Shown in pieces: positions 46,080 to 56,436 of a DNA stretch of 64,000 nucleotides. The notes under the pieces were generated by a model. That model worked only from the letters and a program-made list of their open reading frames with translations. It had not been told where the DNA came from and did no database searches. Position numbers and translations under genes: made by a program. The DNA comes from Allolobophora icterica (lineage: Eukaryota > Annelida > Clitellata > Crassiclitellata > Lumbricidae), in assembly GCA_963556255.1 (NCBI GenBank), contig OY744611.1, forward strand, positions 31,749,103-31,813,102, written 5' to 3'. Each line of letters opens with the position of its first letter. Position 1 is the first letter of the stretch.

Positions 46080-49000
46080 TCATAGTCTGGACAAAAGATC
46101 AGCGGGAATATTCAGCGCCCCCGGACGATATTTAAAAGCGATATCAAAGTCCTGGAGTGCCAGAGCCCACCTCGCAAGTTTAGCACTTGTGGGCGTAGAA
46201 GCAGTTAGGAAAGTCAAGGGATTGTGATCAGAATAGAGGATGGTCCTTGACATAAAAATCCAATTCCTAAACTTCTTCAACGCAAAGATTACAGCATACG
46301 CTTCGCGTTCCACAGTGGACCAACGCGCTTGCGTAGCATCTAATTTAGAACTGGCGAAACATATTGGCCGCTCTGTTCCATCGTCTTGAATTTGGAATAA
46401 GCAGCAACCGACTGCTTTGTCTGAAGCGTCAGTCGATAAACCAAACTCTCTGCCGTAGTCAATTGTCTGCAAACATACAGCGTTATTCAAATCGTGCGTA
46501 AGTTTATCTAGCGCATTTTGATGTTCAATTCGCCAGGGTATCTTAGCAGGCACCGATTTCTGGGTCAAGTCAGTGAGAATTCTGGCTGTCTCAGCCAGGT
46601 TAGGGATGAAGTTCCTAAAATAACTGAAGAAGCCAATTAATCTCCGTATGTCCTTTTTGGACTCGGGTTGAGGGATTTTCCCTAGCCCTGCGATTTTCAT
46701 AGGATCCGGTTCAATGCTCCCTGATCCGATCAGGTGACCTACAAACGTTGTTTGTCGCCTAGCAAACGAACTCTTCTTAATGTTAAGGGTCAGACCCGAC
46801 TGTTGAATAGTCATTAAGTATTTCTCTAGGTGTTTCATGTGATCCGGCCACGTCATCGAGTGTACTGCCATGTCACTATGTGAGGGAGTGATGATACCTA
46901 GGGCCAAAAGTTCGCGGGTCTGCTTCTCCATCTCCGGTTTGAGCAGTTCCGGCACCTTATAGGCTCGCAAACTCTTCGGCCTGAACTCCGCGCTAACAGT
47001 GATTGTGTGTTCTAGGACGGGACAGAAACCTGGTTTGTCCGAGAACACATCTGGAAACCTGTCTAACAGACTAAACAGCTGTTTCCGCTCGGGTACCGTT
47101 AAGTGTGCAACGGCAATAGGGTCTACTTGTGCACTGGGCCTTGGCTGCCTCGTGACGAAGCTACCCCCCGCTTCCCCGTGACCGAAGTCTTCGTCCTTCT
47201 CGAACAGAATGGAGCAATTGTTAATCAATGCTTGCTGTATTCTTTCGTTATATTTGCGAATCCGATTTGCGTGTAGTAAGCGGCTTTTGCCCCCTATTTC
47301 CACGATGTATGTGTAGGGCGATTTCACCTGAGCGATGATGGCCGGGCCTTGCCATTGGCCCTCCTTCTTTGCTCCTCGCGCTTCCGGTGATTGGATGATG
47401 ACTTTGTCTATTCTCTCTTTAGGCAAGCACAGTTGTTTTACAGAATGCCCAGCTATTTTGTCTTTATGAAAGGGCAAATTGTCTTCAGTGAAGAAGCTCT
47501 TCGCCCCAATTTTCCCGTGGGCCAAGAATGGTGCTAGTGTCGAACATTGTGCTTGTTCAGCCGCCATCTTGTTTCTGTCTACTATTGTGTCTTCCTTGGG
47601 TGGGGGTGGTATCTCAGGATTGAAGAATAGCTCTTCATTATCCGTTTCTTCGGGACCGATTTCTCCTACACTCCCACTGTCTGCTTGAGCGACCGTGAAG
47701 TAATCCTCGCCTATCAGCGTCCTAAGTCCCTCTACCTCCTCCCCTCTCTCCTCTTCCTCACTCGTCTCAGTCCTTGCGACCGCCTGCGCTTCTGAAATTT
47801 GATCTATTTCAGGAGCGCTGGCCGCGTGACTCGAATGCAACGCTGTCTCGCGCAGCAAGTCGGCTGTAGTGGGCGTGATAATTAACGGTTCATTAAGGTC
47901 TTTAATGAGTGCCGCCCATATCCGAACATCAGGGGCGTAATTTACCTCCCCCTCCCTGTCCTCGCCGGCCTGAGACCCCTTTAGTCTCAGCCGCACCACG
48001 TCCACAATCATTGATTGACCGTTCAGCCCCTTCACCTCTATCTGCTTGACCACAGGTAGGTTGAGCGGCCTGATTAGTTCTGCTCGCGCACAATTGTATT
48101 CGGCCCCGCTATCTATTAGAGACGATGTCACAGGGAGCCCCGTAATATACACTTTCATGTACTCTCTTACATAAGTCTCCTCCACGTCAGTGCAATCCGG
48201 GTTTGTCGGCAATGCATGCTGTTCTATCTCTTGTATCAATGGCGGCCCGTCTTGTCGCGTCTCGCTTTGTCTGTCTGCCTGTCTGTCTTGAGCTCTGGTC
48301 ACGGTTGGCTGGACCGCACACGCGCTCACCTGCTTGCTTTTAGTTTGTTTGTTCTTCGAACACAGTTTAGCTCTGTGGTCTGGAGAAAAGCATAGGAAAC
48401 AAAGGCCACGCTTTCTAATCTCGTCGGGGGTTGGACGTCCGTCTGTCCTGTTATTTGTCTGTGTCCCTCCCGGTCGGTCAGTCCACGTGTCCGTCTGTTT
48501 AGCTGTCGTCTGAGGAGGTGCTGGCGCTTTCGCATAGCGAGCCTCCGTCTTACCCGTGCCTAGACTATGCTTCGTATAGTCATTTTCCCAAGGGTGTGTA
48601 GCGACATAAGTGTCAGCCGCTTCGGCTAACTCTTTGTGCCCTAACCACTTCTGCTGCTCTTGACTGAGGATGAAATTCAAACATCCTCTGGGCAACATTT
48701 CTTTCATCTTATCTGCAATCAAGAGGCTCGTAACCTCATCAAACGTCATTGCCTTGCGATCTTGCAAATAGTAAGAAAGTAAATTATGCAGTCTCGAAGC
48801 TAATGTTGTGTATGATTCATCTACCGCCTTTTTTGCGTTCATGAATCGTTCTCGTAAAGAGACTGCGCTCACTTTGAACTCTTTCAACAAGAAGGTTTTT
48901 AGCTTCCCGTAATTATCAAGCTCCTCTTGTGTGAGTCTGGCCGTCAGTGCTCTGGCCTGATTATCTAGACAGGTCAAGAGTAATCTGCTTCGAAGGTCGT

Positions 49001-49865
49001 CCGGGACAGCGCAAGAGTCGAATAACCTTTCGCAATGCACAAAGAAACCAGGGATTTGCGCATGGTCGCTGGGGAATCTCGGTAAGAGTCCTCGCAAGCT
49101 TTCACTATACGTTTTCATTCGTCCTACGACCGAATGCCTCAAGTTGTAGTCCCTTTCGTCTCTGAGTCTCCTCTCTGCGTCCCTTTCCTCTCGGCCTTCC
49201 TTCTCTCTCTTCTCTGCCTCCTCCTTTTCTTCTCTCCTCCGCTTCTCCTCCTGAAGCCTGATCTTCTCAGCCTCCTCCTTCTCTTCTTTCCTCTGTTTCT
49301 CAGCCCGCTTCTCCTCCTGAAGCCTGAGCTTCTCAGTTTCCTCTTTCTCTTCTCTTCGCTGTCTTTCTTCTTTCTCTTCTCTTCTCCTCTCTTTCTCTTC
49401 CTCTCTTCTCTCTTTCTCTTCCTCTCTTCTCTCTCTTCTCTCCGCTTCCTCTCTCTCTTCTCTTCGCTGTTTCTCTGCTTCCTCTTTCTCTTCTCTCCTC
49501 ACTCTTTCTATTCTCTCCGCTTCCTCTCTCGCTTCTCTTCTCAGTTTCTCCGCTTCCTCTCTCTCTTCTCTTCTCAGCCTCGCGGCTTCCTCTCTCTCGT
49601 ATTTTAAGCGTTTTAATTCGTATAACGGCGTTTGCGCTGCCGAATCGATATTGCTTTCTATGCTACCCGTGCTTACTTCCTCACTTACTTCTGGCGGGGT
49701 TTCCCGTCCAGACACAATTATTTCAGCACTCGCCTCTTGGAGTTGGCCCGTACTCATGGAACCCAATTCCTCCTCTCCTAGTCCCATCTTTATCAGATAT
49801 GCGACTAGTCTGTGACGGGGCATGTTCTGCACCCTCACTCTTTTCCCTACCGACAACTTATCCAT
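46080..49865 (-). CDS. Gag-Pol polyprotein of the LTR element with internal deletions
   Basis: A single frame of 1261 codons. Residues about 80-245 are an Arg/Glu/Lys coiled-coil-like tract. A capsid-like region (LLPRFPSDHAQIPGFFVHCE onward) follows at about 255-440, a CCHC knuckle CFLCFSPDHRAKLC at about 489-502, and an aspartic protease LIDSGAEY at about 583. Then comes the segment normally leading into the integrase zinc finger (KDKIAGHSVKQLCLPKERID), joined directly to the integrase C-terminal GPY/F-like module (GQWQGPAIIA...LLHANRIRKY). RT begins at about 950 but jumps from IITPSHS to DMAVHSMTW, losing fingers and palm including its catalytic aspartates. The RT thumb and an RNase H with STDAS, a Glu in VEREAYA and SDHNPL are present to the stop. 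The deletions keep the frame. Nothing coding follows RNase H before the 3' LTR. Confidence 0.9.
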   Translation of the reverse strand: MDKLSVGKRVRVQNMPRHRLVAYLIKMGLGEEELGSMSTGQLQEASAEIIVSGRETPPEVSEEVSTGSIESNIDSAAQTPLYELKRLKYEREEAARLRREEREEAEKLRREAREEAERIERVRREEKEEAEKQRREEREEAERRERREEEKERREEEKERRREEKEERQRREEKEETEKLRLQEEKRAEKQRKEEKEEAEKIRLQEEKRRREEKEEAEKREKEGREERDAERRLRDERDYNLRHSVVGRMKTYSESLRGLLPRFPSDHAQIPGFFVHCERLFDSCAVPDDLRSRLLLTCLDNQARALTARLTQEELDNYGKLKTFLLKEFKVSAVSLRERFMNAKKAVDESYTTLASRLHNLLSYYLQDRKAMTFDEVTSLLIADKMKEMLPRGCLNFILSQEQQKWLGHKELAEAADTYVATHPWENDYTKHSLGTGKTEARYAKAPAPPQTTAKQTDTWTDRPGGTQTNNRTDGRPTPDEIRKRGLCFLCFSPDHRAKLCSKNKQTKSKQVSACAVQPTVTRAQDRQADRQSETRQDGPPLIQEIEQHALPTNPDCTDVEETYVREYMKVYITGLPVTSSLIDSGAEYNCARAELIRPLNLPVVKQIEVKGLNGQSMIVDVVRLRLKGSQAGEDREGEVNYAPDVRIWAALIKDLNEPLIITPTTADLLRETALHSSHAASAPEIDQISEAQAVARTETSEEEERGEEVEGLRTLIGEDYFTVAQADSGSVGEIGPEETDNEELFFNPEIPPPPKEDTIVDRNKMAAEQAQCSTLAPFLAHGKIGAKSFFTEDNLPFHKDKIAGHSVKQLCLPKERIDKVIIQSPEARGAKKEGQWQGPAIIAQVKSPYTYIVEIGGKSRLLHANRIRKYNERIQQALINNCSILFEKDEDFGHGEAGGSFVTRQPRPSAQVDPIAVAHLTVPERKQLFSLLDRFPDVFSDKPGFCPVLEHTITVSAEFRPKSLRAYKVPELLKPEMEKQTRELLALGIITPSHSDMAVHSMTWPDHMKHLEKYLMTIQQSGLTLNIKKSSFARRQTTFVGHLIGSGSIEPDPMKIAGLGKIPQPESKKDIRRLIGFFSYFRNFIPNLAETARILTDLTQKSVPAKIPWRIEHQNALDKLTHDLNNAVCLQTIDYGREFGLSTDASDKAVGCCLFQIQDDGTERPICFASSKLDATQARWSTVEREAYAVIFALKKFRNWIFMSRTILYSDHNPLTFLTASTPTSAKLARWALALQDFDIAFKYRPGALNIPADLLSRL

Positions 49866-50374
49866 CTTCCAACAGTCCGCTCACTAATAGAAAAAGATAA
49901 GTAAGTTAGAGGAGAGTCACCGCTGGTCAGAAATCAAAGAAAACAACGTCCTAAAATTCTACCACAAATACAACAAGAACAGAACTGAGCAAAAGGAGCT
50001 ACGCAAAAGCCTCGGCTATTCGCACACCAATCCTCATCCAGACCTCAACCGCAACCTCACAGATTACCACGACTACCAGTAAGGACTTACCCTCTGATAC
50101 GTCGAGCGTGTTCCGTCTTTTGGTATCTTGGCTGATCCGCTGTCCTCCGTTGCCACTCCCGTCCGTCGTTGCTAGCGATGGTCGGTCGTCCGTTGGCGCT
50201 CTTGTTCCTCGTCCTTGCCTGTTGCTGTCGGTTCCTTCGAGTCCTTCGTCCTCAGGAGTCCGGCACTCGACTTCTCCAGTTGCGAAGGGTTGTATTCGCC
50301 GCTGGTCCCGATCTGTTGAGATTCCTCTTTCCGTTTCCGGTTCCGCTCTTCGTCGTGACGTCTTCAGTTGAAAA

Positions 50375-50391
50375 CCCTGTCGACTGCGCCA
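50375..50391 (-). other. Primer-binding site
   Basis: TGGCGCAGTCGACAGGG on the minus strand starts one base after the 5' LTR ends (GCGACA). TGG at its 5' end pairs with a tRNA CCA terminus. The tRNA species is not determined here. Confidence 0.85.
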
Positions 50392-50392
50392 A

Positions 50393-51119
50393 TGTCGCAA
50401 TCGGAGGTTTCCCAGTCGTGTGTTTGCCGTGTGTGGATGTCGACCCTCGATTGCTTGTTCTTTTACTTGCACTTTTATTTAACGTGCCTAACTTTTCTAT
50501 AGAAGATTCACGACGAACTTTGTTTAATTAATAAATGAATTTAATTAAAGAAACAAATATATATACACTAACTCTACGGGAACTTCCACGTAGTATTAAA
50601 GCGTTTAGATATTAAATCGGACTATCTCAAATGTTGCTTCGTACAGCCTAACTACAGATCGTTCTTTCACGTCAGTCTCTGAATCTGACGGACTATACTC
50701 TGCCGCCCCGCTGGTCGTTCCTCCCGATGTTTCTCGCTCGACCGATGTTCACACGTCGCGTTCGTCAGCAGTATAAGTCCCGTGTTCTCCGTTCCCTTCT
50801 GTTAAGTAGGAACTCCAGCGTGCATCAGTCAGCCCCCCTCCCCACGTCAAGCTATCGTCAATTAGTGTCAGATTGCTCCTCGATACGCGGGTCGTCGCTC
50901 GCCTGCAGCGCGGGCGGTGTCTGGTTACACCATAGCCGCGAGGTGTCCTATTACACCTTGGCTGTGTGGTGTCCGATTACACCTGGGCCTCGCTGCCTTC
51001 ATTGTTGCCCAAGTGGAGACTGGCTTTTCGTCCGTCATCATCCTATCTCGACCGGCAACGACGCTTACATCATAATGATGATGCCATCTCGTCGTTGTTG
51101 TCGATCTCCTCACGCGACA
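50393..51119 (-). repeat. 5' LTR (727 bp), promoter of the element
   Basis: Same ends as the 3' LTR. A TATA-like TATATATAC block at 50558-50567 and an AATAAA at 50474-50479 (both minus strand) fit the promoter and polyadenylation signals. Plus-strand open frames across either LTR are not genes. The leader between LTR and ORF (49866-50374) holds no convincing frame. Confidence 0.93.
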
Positions 51120-51124
51120 GCACT
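51120..51124. repeat. Target-site duplication, right (GCACT)
   Basis: Copy of the bases at 45156-45160. Confidence 0.93.
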
Positions 51125-51257
51125 GCTGATGAGTTTTCCATCCTTCCATCCTTTCATACGTCCGTCCTCTGTCCTATCATCCTTCTATTCTCTTTCAATC
51201 CTTCCATCCGCACGTCCTTTGTCCTCAGACTAGCTCTATAAAAGTACAGTTACGCTT

Positions 51258-51420
51258 TCAAATCAAATCAAATCAAATCAATTTTATTTCAGTTACAATT
51301 ACGACAGAAAGCCAGCACCACTTAAACTCAACCCCCGAACTCCCTCTTTGTGACAACGTGACGTGAATGATGCTCATGAAGATCACCTTATAAATCTATT
51401 TGCGTGGATACAGTTTAAAA
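51258..51420 (-). mobile_element. Probable 3' end of a CR1/L2-like LINE
   Basis: On the minus strand GAAATAAAATTGATTTGATT gives an AATAAA signal followed by tandem TTGAT units, as in the LINEs at 40398 and 60303. No coding part was recognised upstream, so the extent is a guess. Confidence 0.4.
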
Positions 51421-51536
51421 CTTGGAACGTATTATGGAGACGCAGTGGTCCTCCATTTTATTTACAATCAGACAGTCAATCAAACGTTATGAGGATGAGG
51501 GAATGTATGCATGTTTTTATATGCATGTTAAGATGT

Positions 51537-51735
51537 ATTTATGTATGTATGTATGTATGTATGTATGTATGTATGTATGTGGTGCCAATAAAAGATATTG
51601 ATTGATTGATTGATTGATGTATGTATGTATGTATGTATGTATGTATGTATGTATGTATGTATGTATGTATGTATGTATGTATGTATGTATGTATGTATGT
51701 ATGCGTGTGTATACGTATGTATGTATGCAGGTATG
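51537..51735. repeat. (TATG)n with embedded LINE-like tail
   Basis: Two TATG runs (51537-51580 and 51617-51705) flank GCCAATAAAAGATATTG followed by GATT units (51598-51616), the form of a plus-strand LINE 3' terminus. Confidence 0.75.
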
Positions 51736-51844
51736 AATGTTTTTTAAATATGTACCTGTGTCCGTATGTATGCATGTATTTAATTATATATTTATGTAAT
51801 AATTATATGTGTTCGTAAATATGTATGTATGCGTGTATGTGTGG

Positions 51845-52470
51845 ATCCCGTTGATATTGATTGTGTGTAAGTTTCTCGCAGCTGCTGCTGCGCAGATCGG
51901 TTGACGCCGCTTGAGATGAGAAGGCTGCGGACGCTGTCCTCGCATTGTCTCAATGACAACACCGTCACTGCTTCCATTAGGTCCTCTTCCATTAAACGCT
52001 CGATCGACAGATTCCATCGACAGGAACAGGTGGACGGGATGATATGTGAACAGATGGAAGGGCAGAAGGAAGGAAGGATGGACAAATAGATATTTGATGG
52101 ACTTACTGAAGAATAGACTTTAGGGAGGGAAGCCGGAAAGGACAAACGTACGGACGAAAGGACAGAGGACGAACGAAAGGAAGGATGAAAAGACAATAGG
52201 AGAGGTGATGGAAGGATTGACAGAGGACATGAGGACGATAGGACAGAGGACGGAAAGATTGAAAGAGGATAGAAGGACGCTAGGACAGTCTCCTCGAAGG
52301 CGAACAGTCTACGTGACTTTGATCTCTGCTCAATTTGTTGTTGACATCGTTCTTGGACTTCTTCTCTTTCGACTTGTTGGCCTTCGGACGGGCAAGGCAG
52401 CTGAATCCGGTTAGGTTCCCAGAATTTTCTTAGAGTGTGATTGACGCGTTGACTGGAGCCCTGGCTCATT
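51845..52470. other. Stretch without a supported gene
   Basis: Plus-strand GGACAGAGGAC/GGAAGGA degenerate repeats fill 52040-52290 and mirror the TCCTTCC repeats at 51125-51235. A 225-codon minus-strand frame (52469-51792) spans them. Its two non-repetitive ends look protein-like (one includes RQCEDSVRSLLISSGVNRSA), but the middle is repeat, and no family is recognised. Confidence 0.35.
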
Positions 52471-53142
52471 CACTGAAGTTGTGAAGGAAGCTAGAATCTG
52501 TAGTTAGAATCGAGTCTTTGTTCCAAGTCATTAACGAGTAGACAGAGTCACTCTCAGACGGAATTGTATAGTTTTAAGAGTCAAATGGGGAATTTCCACT
52601 CAGACAGATAAATTTTTATTCCTCTTCCTCCTCCTTCTTCTTCTTCTACTCCTCCTCGTACTCCTCCTTCGACGAAGTGCAGAAAATCAGATTTTACGTG
52701 TTGTTTTGTGGTTGCCGAACTCATGGAGTCTGCACAAACATGAAGTTATCAGCCATTATCATTTATCGTTTAATTCGTTGTACTTTGCAATAACAAAATA
52801 AAATTACTAATGGCGTTAATGTTGCTCGTGACATTAAATATTTCACATCATTAAAAGTACATCATTTTGATAGCCGAACATTTATTTCATCTAACCGTTA
52901 ACTGTGGACTACCGGTTAAAAACTCAGTTTGGCAACAGCAATTGGCGTAATCAGCAGGGTCGATTTAGTGGGAAAAAGTGTGTTTAAAAAACTGAACACG
53001 ATTTGCCACTCACATGGGATTTTCCATTTTTTGCGCCTGTACTAAATGTCTTTCTGTGTCTCTCGCTGTATCTCTGTCTTTCACTGTGTCTCTGTCTGCC
53101 TGTGTTTCCGTCTCTGTCAAGTTCTGCTTTAAGGAGTGTTCG

Positions 53143-53408
53143 ATAGTGTAGTGAATAGCGCTGGACTGTCAATCTAGAGGTCAGGGTTCAAATCCCATCA
53201 GAGCGGAAATTATTTGGTTCGAGGTTTCTGCTGCACCTGCACCCCCTAGCCAACTCAGCGATAACGAATACACTGACCGTACACTGTCGGTGGGAAGGTG
53301 AGACGGCGAGGGAAAGGACTGGCCCCGCCCTCATATGCCAAGGCTAAGAAAATGAAGTCGTCAACACTTCATACCCATGGATGCCTCAAGGCTAACTTAA
53401 GGGTTGCT
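53143..53408 (+). mobile_element. tRNA-derived SINE (copy 2)
   Basis: The head 53146-53215 has an A-box-like TAGTGTAGTG, an anticodon-arm-like CTGGACTGTCAATCTAG (loop CTGTCAA, anticodon-position GTC) and a B box GGTTCAAATCC. The acceptor ends do not pair. The body matches 10786-11066. It runs into a (TTC)n tail. Confidence 0.72.
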
Positions 53409-53490
53409 CTTCTTCTTCTTCTTCTTCTTCTTCTTCTTCTTCTTCTTCTTCTTCTTCTTCTTCTTCTTCTTCTTCTTCTTCTTCTTCTTC
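53409..53490. repeat. (TTC)n tail of the SINE
   Basis: Pure TTC run of about 80 bp; the corresponding tract of copy 1 is about 480 bp. Confidence 0.95.
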
Positions 53491-53714
53491 AAGTTATGTT
53501 TATGCTGTTTGTCTTATATCTTTGTTTTCTGTTTCTTTATGCGTGTGTCGCTGTCTCCGTCTGTCTCTGTCAGTGATGTTCTTTGTCTCTCTCTGTCTCT
53601 CTCTGTCTACCTTGTCAGACTTATCTGTCTCTGTCAGTCCGTGTCTCTGAGTCTTTGTGTGTTGTCTCTTTGCTGTGTCTCTCCACCTTTTTTACCTGCA
53701 GTCTCTTTCCGTGT

Positions 53715-53870
53715 CTGGAGGAATTATTTCTGGAGGCACAATTTTTCTAGTGGGGTGAAATTTTTCTGAGGGCAAAATTTCTCGAGGACAGATTTTTTCT
53801 AGGCGGCAACATATTTCTATGGGTGGGCAAAATTCTTCTAGGGGGACAATTTTTTCTGCGGTGTGCAAAA
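53715..53870. repeat. Degenerate tandem TTTTTCTAGGGGGCAAAA-like units
   Basis: About seven loose units of 20-24 bp combining ATTTTTCT with a G-rich GAGGGCAA or TAGGGGGACA segment. No match elsewhere in the window was found by eye. Confidence 0.6.
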
Positions 53871-54699
53871 TGACGGTTTTGCATGAAAAAGCTATTCCTA
53901 AACACAGAAAACGAGAAATTTTCAAGATCCAGGAAGACAAATGCCCCCTTGCTCCCTCTGGACCCCCATGTCCATGCATGTCATGGGTGCATTACTGCAA
54001 CATATTCGGAAGATAAAACCAGTTAGAAAGATCGTTACACTAAGGATTCTCTTCATTATTTACGATGGAATGACAGCGAACTCATAGGCAGTCGTAAATA
54101 TATTTTAGTTTCTGCCAAAACAACACTCAAGAAGGTTAATCTGTTTCCTGTGCAAAATGTGGAACACGTCCAAAGTTTTCTCATGAGTCCCTGACTTATT
54201 AGTTTCTTGAACCAAATATATCAACAATGCGTACAACGTCGTACATACTAGCAAACATTTTTCTACAGCCACATCTCTTATATAGTTTCGCAGATCTGTT
54301 TGTCCTACGATAAGAGCAAATGGAATGTGTGGAATGTGTTTCATGGTCTGACCTCCATCCATCCATCCCTCCCTCCTTCTTTATGGCACAGGATCTGCAG
54401 AGAAGTTGAGGGGGAGGAGGAGTAAATACTGACGAGGCGAAGAGTGATTAGCTTAAATATCGATTGGTCACGTGCAATACAGGGCAAAGACTCTATTGTT
54501 CCATCCAGGGCGGGAAAAGATGGAGAAGAGACAGACTTAGTTACCGCTCTATGTCTCTCTATCAATCCGTCTGTCTGGCTTGCAATGTGACTTATAAACA
54601 AGTATTCCAATAAACGAATTATTTTCTCTTCCCATCAATCCATTCATTTTCTTTTTCAACCCGTCAAATATGACGGGCAAATACTCTAGCTAATATAAA

Positions 54700-54975
54700 T
54701 GTGCGGGACGAAGTTGCGCTACGGTCTATGATCTAACGGTTGCGGGTTCGAAACTGCTGAACAGACTCTGTATTAACATCCTGGGAAAGTTGTTGGCACA
54801 TACCTGTTTCTCTCATCAAGCAGTGGAACGACGAGAATTATGGTGGATTGGGCAAAGGGCCCGTTGTAAGAACCTTATAATTGGCCCTTTGTCTCTTAAC
54901 CAGTTCAACGAACTGTAGTGATTATATATAAATATGTATTATGTATATAATATATATGTATATCCTAATATAATA
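54700..54975 (+). mobile_element. SINE-like element with B box
   Basis: GCGGGACGAAGTTGCGCTACGG then a B-box-like GGTTCGAAACT at 54745-54755, a non-tRNA body, and an AT-rich end. Present in arm 2 only. No target duplication identified. Confidence 0.45.
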
Positions 54976-55457
54976 AACACGGTGAGTGAGGAAAAGCGAC
55001 CTCTATGAAACCTTATCATAACATGCACTGAAAAGAATAACAATTAATTTTTTAATCAAATTTGCAAGCGATCAATCTGACTATTTTTCACGCATTCACC
55101 TATAATTATTTGTGATCAAAATGTCCATCTTCGGCTTCGATGCAGTCAATAAGGAGCGCCCGACAACCACTTATCTCAGCTGTTATTATTATTATTTGCG
55201 TTCATCCCATTTCTCCCACGCCTGCCTGATCGTTGACTGAGCCCATCATAATTCCAAATTTTTATCCTGTAGCTTTTATTGCATTATTCCCAGATTTTAT
55301 AGTTGACAGGAAATAAGTATGAACTGTTTGGAGGACAAATTGCAGGATGAATAAAAATCAGAACTTTCGTTTCTCAGCAGTTCGATGGTTTAACGAGTCT
55401 ATTCACAAATGAGACATTTTTAACGGGATGCCGTTCAAAATTTTAAACAATCGGGCT

Positions 55458-55610
55458 CTGAGCGGGTTCCTCTTTATAAAGCCAGAGCTAGACCCCGCAA
55501 CCTTCAAATATTAGCTGACGTTTTCCGCTACGGCATTCATGTAAGTATTCTCATCAGTTGAAGTTTCATTATAGATTTCGATTGAAGTCAGCAACTGAGT
55601 TCTTGAAGTC
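55458..55610 (+). promoter_or_regulatory. Core promoter and 5' leader of channel gene B
   Basis: Homologous to 28113-28265. TATAAAG at 55475-55481 is a canonical TATA box, 130 bp upstream of the ATG. The inverted-duplication arm ends just upstream, so any distal control elements differ from those of gene A. Confidence 0.7.
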
Positions 55611-55687
55611 ATGGGTTCAAAAGGTCGCCCAGCACAGACAATGGTTGTCTATTTCTTCGTTCTTTTCATCACGGTTCACTGCAACAA
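55611..55687 (+). CDS. Gene B exon 1 (signal peptide)
   Basis: Same 77 bp as in gene A with one residue change (FVTV to FITV). Donor GTGAGT. Confidence 0.87.
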
Positions 55688-56099
55688 GTGAGTAGCAACA
55701 ACGCTTTTACTATAAAGACCTATAAAAATCCTAAGGCGATGTCACATAGAAATCGCTCGCCTCACTCAATAAAAGTTCAAGTTTTCTGGAACAGACTGAG
55801 TATAGTGTGAAAAATCTGAACGGAACAGAACAGAATAAAATATAATTAAAGACAGAACAGACTAGAACACACCATCATCATCACCATCATCAGCATCAGC
55901 ATTATTTTTTCATTATTATCATAATCATTATTATTATTACTATTATTATTGTTACTACTACTACTACTACTACCACCACCACCACCAAAACCACCACCAC
56001 CACCACCACCACCACCACCACCACCACCACCACCACCACCACCACCACCACCACCACCACCACCACCACCACCACCACCACCACCACTACTACTACTAC

Positions 56100-56165
<66 letters not shown>

Positions 56166-56348
56166 GATCATTATTATTGCTATAACAGAAATGTTTAACG
56201 CGCGCAAGATCGCACAGAAATGCGAATCTGAGGCGCGGTTAGTCAGTCGCCAGGTGAAGAACAATTAGATATCCAAATCCTTGAAAGCAATTGAGAAATA
56301 GTGAGTTTTGAGAAGTTGCTTAAATGAAGAGAAAGAGTTCGAACGTAT

Positions 56349-56436
<88 letters not shown>

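Larger units (their letters stand above)
45161..51119 (-). mobile_element. Ty3/gypsy-type LTR retrotransposon, 5.96 kb, Gmr1-like domain order
   Basis: Complete structure on the minus strand: two LTRs (50393-51119 as 5', 45161-45888 as 3'), a 5-bp GCACT duplication, TGTCGC/GCGACA LTR ends, a primer-binding site one base from the 5' LTR, a polypurine tract abutting the 3' LTR, and a single long ORF. The LTRs are identical over 705 bp, so insertion is recent. The ORF keeps Gag, protease and RNase H but has lost the integrase core and RT palm. Integrase remnants precede RT, the order of Gmr1-like elements within Ty3/gypsy. Without those domains it must rely on a related autonomous element. Confidence 0.93.
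52682..55450. repeat. Inverted duplication, arm 2
   Basis: Reverse-complement counterpart of 8615-11512 with the blocks listed for arm 1. It carries extra sequence at about 54320-55320, including a SINE-like unit. It ends about 25 bp upstream of the TATA box of channel gene B, and everything upstream of that point is unrelated to the flank of gene A. Confidence 0.75.

Noticed and set aside
49999..50472. A 157-codon minus-strand frame upstream of the polyprotein
   Set aside because: It starts inside the LTR and spans the PBS and leader; no similarity to Gag or other protein was recognised.
51792..52469. A 225-codon minus-strand frame
   Set aside because: The centre is a TCC/CCT degenerate repeat. 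The ends look more protein-like but belong to no recognised family and lack support.
53146..53215. A functional tRNA-Asp gene (anticodon-position GTC)
   Set aside because: A and B boxes and an anticodon arm are visible, but the acceptor stem does not pair and the sequence continues into a SINE body with a tail, repeated at 10786-11066.
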